Shown one piece after another: positions 33,896-37,952 of a stretch of DNA of 37,952 nucleotides. The notes under the pieces were generated by a model, which saw only the letters and a program-made list of their open reading frames with translations, made no database searches and was not told the origin of the DNA. How positions within the stretch are numbered: the stretch's first letter is position 1; the number at the start of each line of letters is the position of its first letter. A program made the position numbers and the translations under genes. The stretch covers positions 1-37,952 of the forward strand of contig NZ_JANQIM010000013.1 of assembly GCF_028282165.1 (NCBI RefSeq), written 5' to 3'. Origin of the DNA: Winogradskyella sp. Its GTDB lineage: Bacteria; Bacteroidota; Bacteroidia; Flavobacteriales; Flavobacteriaceae.

Positions 33896-35929
33896 ATGCT
33901 AAAAAGAATTACTTTATTAATATACTTAATTGTTGTTTCGCAGTTTGTGTTTTCCCAAGGAAAATCTAGAGCAGATCGTTTTTTCGAAAAAGGAGATTAT
34001 ACCAATGCCGCCAAATATTATGAAATGGATTTGGAGGATGAAAACCATAAGAAAGATCTAGAAAATATTGTCATTTCATATTATAATACTTTTGAATATA
34101 GAAGAGCGTCACGCTATTTGAGACAATTGATCGACGGACGATTTGTAGAGACAGATAAAGCCTATGATAATGAATTCAACTTTAAATTCTATCAAGTATT
34201 ATCGGCTTTGGGAGATTATGAAAAAGGGCTTGATTATCTAAAATTGTATAAAGAAAACAATTCAAAATCCTTTAATAAAAATGATGCCATAAATACGATT
34301 GAGGATTTTAAACTCATGGATTCCGATTATAGGATTAAATTGGCAGATTTTAATTCATTAGCTTCAGACTTTGGCGCTGTTCGTCGTAACGATCGTGTAT
34401 ACTTTACCTCTGACAGGGAAGACGATGCCAATGCGTTATTCGAAAAGAAGTTCAAATGGACGCAAAGGCGATTTTTAGATATATATTCTATTAAGGTTTC
34501 AGAAAAGAATGAGTCTCAAGGCGCAGCGGTAAAATTATCGGATAATATTAATTCTAAGTTCCACGAGGGTAACTTCTGTTTTAGTAAGGATGGTAAAACG
34601 CTTTATATATCGCGAAGTAATTTCACAAAGGGCAAAAAGGAATTTGACGACAATAAGACTAATAACATCCATTTATATCAATCAAATTTTGTAGATGGCG
34701 AATGGTCAGAACCAGAAAAGCTATCATTTAATAAGAAGGAATTTTCTTATCAGCATCCGGCATTAAGCCCTAACGGAAAAAAATTATATTTTTCTTCCAA
34801 TCAAGAAGGAGGAATTGGAAATTTTGATTTGTATTATGTGGATATTAATTCAGATGGAAGCTTTAGTGAGCCTATTAATTTGGGACCAAAAGTTAATACC
34901 GAAAATAGAGAACACTTTCCTTTTATTTCGGATAAAGGACACCTGTTTTTTTCTTCAAATGGCCATCTAGGCTTAGGGATGTTAGACATTTTTGTATCAG
35001 AGTTTGTAAATGACGAATTTACCCAACCTATCAATCTTGGAGCTCCCATTAATTCACAATACGACGACTTTAACTTAAACTATTATAACGAGACTCGAGG
35101 TTTCTTTGCTTCCAACAGAAAACGAGCAGTTGATAATGTTTATAGTTTTAATCAAACAGGTGAGATTTTTATTAGGGAATACATTAATAAATTTGAGATT
35201 AGAGATAGGGAAACAGAACAATACGTACCAAATGTATCCGTCACTTTAGCTGATAAAAGAGGAAATAAAATTTATGAAAATGTATTAGACTCGATAGCGA
35301 GTTTTAATAAAAACCTGTTAGCGGGTAATTATATATTAAGCGCTACTAATGATAATTATAAAGACGGTGTATTAAAACTAAAGGTTTTGGAAGAACAAGA
35401 TCAAAAGCATGTGCTGTTACTCGATAAAATACCGCCTCCGCCGCCACCAGATCCAGTAGAAGTTATAATCGCTGAGAAAAAAATCGACGAGGATTTAAAA
35501 GAAGAAGATCCTAAACGCTTTGAAATGCTTACCGATATTGATGGGCCACCTATAGTAGAAAAAGACGGAAAATTGTTTTTTGAGTTAGAACCCATTTATT
35601 TCGATTTCGATATGTGGAATATCCGTGAAGACTCTAAAGTAATATTGGATGAATTGGCGAAAAAGTTAGAACGTTATCCAGATATCCATATAAAGATTAG
35701 TGCACATACAGACAGCAGAGGTACTGTACGTTATAATCAAATCCTTTCGGAGAAGCGCGCTGAGTCCACCAGAAACTATTTAGCTTTAGTGGGCTACGTC
35801 AATGCAAGGCGTATTAAGTTTCAAGGATTTGGAGAACGCTTTCCCATTGTGGAGTGTCCCCAAAATGATTGTACCGAAGAAGAGTTTCAACTTAATAGAA
35901 GGAGCGAGTTTGAGATCGTTCAATATTAG
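33896..35929 (+). CDS. OmpA-family protein with TPR, PD40 and carboxypeptidase-like domains (PorE-like)
   Basis: Probably a periplasmic protein binding peptidoglycan and bracing the PorP/cargo complex. The 677 aa have a signal peptide (F-V-F-S-Q), TPR-like helices (~25-125), and WD40-like PD40 repeats (~140-430: Y-F-T-S-D-R, L-Y-I-S-R-S, L-Y-F-S-S-N, L-F-F-S-S-N). A carboxypeptidase-regulatory-like domain follows (~435-500), then a Pro-rich linker. The OmpA C-terminal domain (~560-675) has Y-F-D-F-D-M-W-N and the peptidoglycan-binding S-A-H-T-D-S-R-G-T...N-Q-I-L-S-E-K-R-A. The start is one base after the PorP stop. The same domain order is known for PorE. Confidence 0.92.
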   Translation: MLKRITLLIYLIVVSQFVFSQGKSRADRFFEKGDYTNAAKYYEMDLEDENHKKDLENIVISYYNTFEYRRASRYLRQLIDGRFVETDKAYDNEFNFKFYQVLSALGDYEKGLDYLKLYKENNSKSFNKNDAINTIEDFKLMDSDYRIKLADFNSLASDFGAVRRNDRVYFTSDREDDANALFEKKFKWTQRRFLDIYSIKVSEKNESQGAAVKLSDNINSKFHEGNFCFSKDGKTLYISRSNFTKGKKEFDDNKTNNIHLYQSNFVDGEWSEPEKLSFNKKEFSYQHPALSPNGKKLYFSSNQEGGIGNFDLYYVDINSDGSFSEPINLGPKVNTENREHFPFISDKGHLFFSSNGHLGLGMLDIFVSEFVNDEFTQPINLGAPINSQYDDFNLNYYNETRGFFASNRKRAVDNVYSFNQTGEIFIREYINKFEIRDRETEQYVPNVSVTLADKRGNKIYENVLDSIASFNKNLLAGNYILSATNDNYKDGVLKLKVLEEQDQKHVLLLDKIPPPPPPDPVEVIIAEKKIDEDLKEEDPKRFEMLTDIDGPPIVEKDGKLFFELEPIYFDFDMWNIREDSKVILDELAKKLERYPDIHIKISAHTDSRGTVRYNQILSEKRAESTRNYLALVGYVNARRIKFQGFGERFPIVECPQNDCTEEEFQLNRRSEFEIVQY

Positions 35930-35952
35930 ATATAAATGCTTCTAGAACCAAT

Positions 35953-36591
35953 ATGTCCAAATACAAGTGTATTATTTTTGATTGCGATGGAGTTTTGGTA
36001 GATAGCGAACCGCTCAGCAATCAGGTTATGGTAGATTTGGCTAATGAACTTGGTGCAAATATAGATTTGGATTACGCCTATCAACACTTTAAAGGAAATT
36101 CATTTTATAATTGCTCAAATAAAATTTCAGCATTGATTGGTAAAGAAGTGCCAAAAGATTTAGAACTTCAATACAGGCAACGTTCTTCCGAAAAATTCAA
36201 AGCTGAGATCAAACCGATTCAAGGTATTAAAGAACTTTTAGACACATTAAAAGTTCATTATTGCGTAGCTTCAAGTGGTCCAGAGCATAAAATAAATCTT
36301 AATTTAGAGCTTACAGGATTATTCCCCTATTTCGAGGGCAAAATATTTAGTTGCTATACCATTCAAAAATGGAAACCAGATCCAGCGGTATTTCTTTGGG
36401 CAGCAAGGACTATGGGTTTTAATCCAAAAGAATGCCTGGTTATCGAAGATAGTCTAATAGGTGTTGAAGCAGCTTTAAAAGGAGGTTTTGATGTATTCGG
36501 ATTTACGGCTCATGACTATATGAATGAATTGCATAAAGATGCGACCAAGACCTTTGATAGTATGATTCAGCTAAAGGAATTATTAAATTAA
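35953..36591 (+). CDS. HAD-superfamily phosphatase or phosphomutase (beta-phosphoglucomutase/YieH-like)
   Basis: The 212-aa HAD subfamily I hydrolase has motif I F-D-C-D-G-V-L-V-D-S (nucleophile Asp10, acid/base Asp12), a helical cap, motif II A-S-S-G-P (~105), motif III Lys in K-W-K-P-D-P and motif IV I-E-D-S-L-I-G-V-E-A-A (~160). The substrate is probably a small sugar phosphate or other phosphometabolite, but it cannot be fixed from sequence. It begins 23 nt after the OmpA-like gene; a functional link to it is not implied. Confidence 0.9.
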   Translation: MSKYKCIIFDCDGVLVDSEPLSNQVMVDLANELGANIDLDYAYQHFKGNSFYNCSNKISALIGKEVPKDLELQYRQRSSEKFKAEIKPIQGIKELLDTLKVHYCVASSGPEHKINLNLELTGLFPYFEGKIFSCYTIQKWKPDPAVFLWAARTMGFNPKECLVIEDSLIGVEAALKGGFDVFGFTAHDYMNELHKDATKTFDSMIQLKELLN

Positions 36592-36626
36592 AAGCGTAAT
36601 TTCTATATTTATGAGAAAATAGATTT

Positions 36627-37952
36627 ATGCTAAGAAAATTATTCTATCACAAGCTTTTCTTTTTTTGTTTTCTAGTTGCAGTTTCTATAGCTTATAAAGG
36701 TTATGCACAAACTTTTGAACGTGTTGAAACCATTGTGGGTTTAGGCGATCTTGCCCATAATAATGGTGTGGCTGTTGCAGACTACGATGGTGATAACGAT
36801 TTGGATATTTTTGTTGTTGCCAATGCAGTTGAAGATTCAGAAGATTTTACAAGTTTTAGCCGATTGTATAGAAATAATAATGATGGTTCTTTTACTGATG
36901 TCACAGAAGCTTCGGGTTTAGTCGATTTACTAACGGAAGAGGAGGAAGTTCAGCTAACGCTTGCACAACAAGGTTACAAATTCAGTGCATCATGGGGCGA
37001 CTATAACAACGATGGTTTCCCAGATTTGTTTTTAACCTATTCCTTAAAAGTACAACTATGGCGTAATCTTGGTAACGGTACTTTTGCCAACGTAACCGAA
37101 ATTTCTGGATTTGAGGCCACAAACGATTGCCTTAACATTGGTGCTACATGGTTCGATTATAATAATGATGGCTTTTTGGATATTTATATTACCGATTGGA
37201 GCGGGTGTAATTCTAATTCAATTTACAGAAATAATGAAGGGCTTAGCTTTACTGAGGTTACAACCTCATTAGGCCTTACAGAAGTGGAATCCAATCACAG
37301 CTATACACCATTTCCTTTTGATATTAATGATGACGGATGGATGGATTTAATCGTTACCAATGACCTTGAAGATCCTAACTACCTCTATATTAATCAGTCT
37401 GGAACTTCGTTCATGGAGACAGCTCAAACCTACGGTTTAGATAATATGATTGATGATATGGGAATCGCTATAAACGATTTTGATCTTGATGGTGATTTCG
37501 ATTTTTTTATAACTGGAATAGACGAAAATGCACTTCTAGAAAATAACGGTTTCAATATATTTTCTGAAACATCAAATGCTTACGGGCTTAATTCTACAGG
37601 ATGGACTTGGGGCATACGATTTTCAGATTTTGATCTCGATGGTGATGAAGATCTCTTTGTAGTTAATGGCTATGATTTTGAAGGAAGAGGGCCAGAGCAA
37701 AATGTATATTACAGAAATCTGCACAGTCAAGGTTCAGCGATGTTTGAAGATGCTTCGGTTGAGTTAGGGCTTAACGAAAATACAGAAAGCGTAGAAGCCC
37801 TTGATTTTGATTACGACAATGATGGCGATATGGACCTATTGGTTACCAACAACAATAAAGAATGCTTTTTTTATGAGAACAAGCTATTGAATTTTGATGA
37901 TGCAGAGACGACCTTGAACTGGCTGAAAGTTCATCTGGAAGGAACAGTTTCT
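36627..37952 (+). CDS. Secreted FG-GAP/VCBS-repeat protein with ASPIC/UnbV domain (CRTAC1-like), 3' truncated by the window
   Basis: An open frame of 442 codons starts at ATG 36627 and runs off the end. It has a signal peptide (basic start, hydrophobic ~10-24, cleavage near G-Y-A-Q). At least seven FG-GAP-like units follow, with calcium-type D-x-D-x-D-G-x-x-D motifs: D-Y-D-G-D-N-D-L-D, D-Y-N-N-D-G-F-P-D, D-I-N-D-D-G-W-M-D, D-F-D-L-D-G-D-F-D. A probable beta-propeller results. The last visible residues W-L-K-V-H-L-E-G-T-V-S begin the ASPIC/UnbV domain. A sorting domain may lie beyond the edge. A near -7 box TATATTTA is at 36604-36611. Confidence 0.9.
   Translation, partial: MLRKLFYHKLFFFCFLVAVSIAYKGYAQTFERVETIVGLGDLAHNNGVAVADYDGDNDLDIFVVANAVEDSEDFTSFSRLYRNNNDGSFTDVTEASGLVDLLTEEEEVQLTLAQQGYKFSASWGDYNNDGFPDLFLTYSLKVQLWRNLGNGTFANVTEISGFEATNDCLNIGATWFDYNNDGFLDIYITDWSGCNSNSIYRNNEGLSFTEVTTSLGLTEVESNHSYTPFPFDINDDGWMDLIVTNDLEDPNYLYINQSGTSFMETAQTYGLDNMIDDMGIAINDFDLDGDFDFFITGIDENALLENNGFNIFSETSNAYGLNSTGWTWGIRFSDFDLDGDEDLFVVNGYDFEGRGPEQNVYYRNLHSQGSAMFEDASVELGLNENTESVEALDFDYDNDGDMDLLVTNNNKECFFYENKLLNFDDAETTLNWLKVHLEGTVS

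Overview
The window looks like chromosomal DNA of a marine or brackish member of the Flavobacteriaceae (Bacteroidota). The evidence is the low G+C, the many promoters of the Bacteroidota form (TTG, 17-20 nt, TAnnTTTG), the near absence of Shine-Dalgarno sequences, a type IX secretion/gliding set (GldJ, PorU, PorV, PorP/SprF, an OmpA/PorE-like protein and a cargo with a type B sorting domain), an NhaD antiporter and a Pta enzyme of the long form. Species cannot be named from sequence alone.

Layout. 1-258: a G+C-rich edge, perhaps the 3' end of a structured RNA. 259-3551: pta-ackA (acetyl-CoA/acetate), closed by a bidirectional terminator against a convergent acyl-CoA dehydrogenase (3609-4751), which is divergent from anmK. 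5949-11882: a same-strand run from one consensus -7 box: Leu/Glu-type dehydrogenase, nhaD, exbB-exbD-tonB-like transducer, folC. 11902-12547: a tRNA block with a degenerate tRNA-Val copy, tRNA-Val(TAC), a small GIY-YIG gene and tRNA-Val(GAC). 12548-15070: an accessory insert holding a two-gene type II restriction-modification system (5-cytosine methyltransferase plus a CCGG-family/BsaWI-like endonuclease). It is bounded by a 17-nt inverted repeat with integron-like core heptamers, and helically phased repeats lie between it and the tRNA. 15236-18460: a 45-residue membrane microprotein, murF and gldJ, all on the minus strand. 18799-24004: porU and porV, divergent from gldJ; porV has its own strong promoter and a leader hairpin. 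24081-30101: cdd, pdhA (E1), pdhC (E2 with two lipoyl domains), an unrecognised secreted protein, an M28 lipoprotein peptidase and a short-chain dehydrogenase. 30144-35929: a second type IX cluster (cargo, PorP/SprF, OmpA/PD40 protein), then a HAD phosphatase and a truncated FG-GAP/ASPIC secreted protein that runs off the edge.

How they work together. GldJ, PorU and PorV form the core outer-membrane processing end of type IX secretion. The cargo-PorP-OmpA triplet is the usual arrangement by which a type B cargo is exported and anchored. ExbB/ExbD/TonB energise outer-membrane transport. Most of the window is ordinary core genome. The part most worth attention is the insert between the tRNA-Val block and murF: its cassette-like ends, phased repeats and degenerate tRNA copy.
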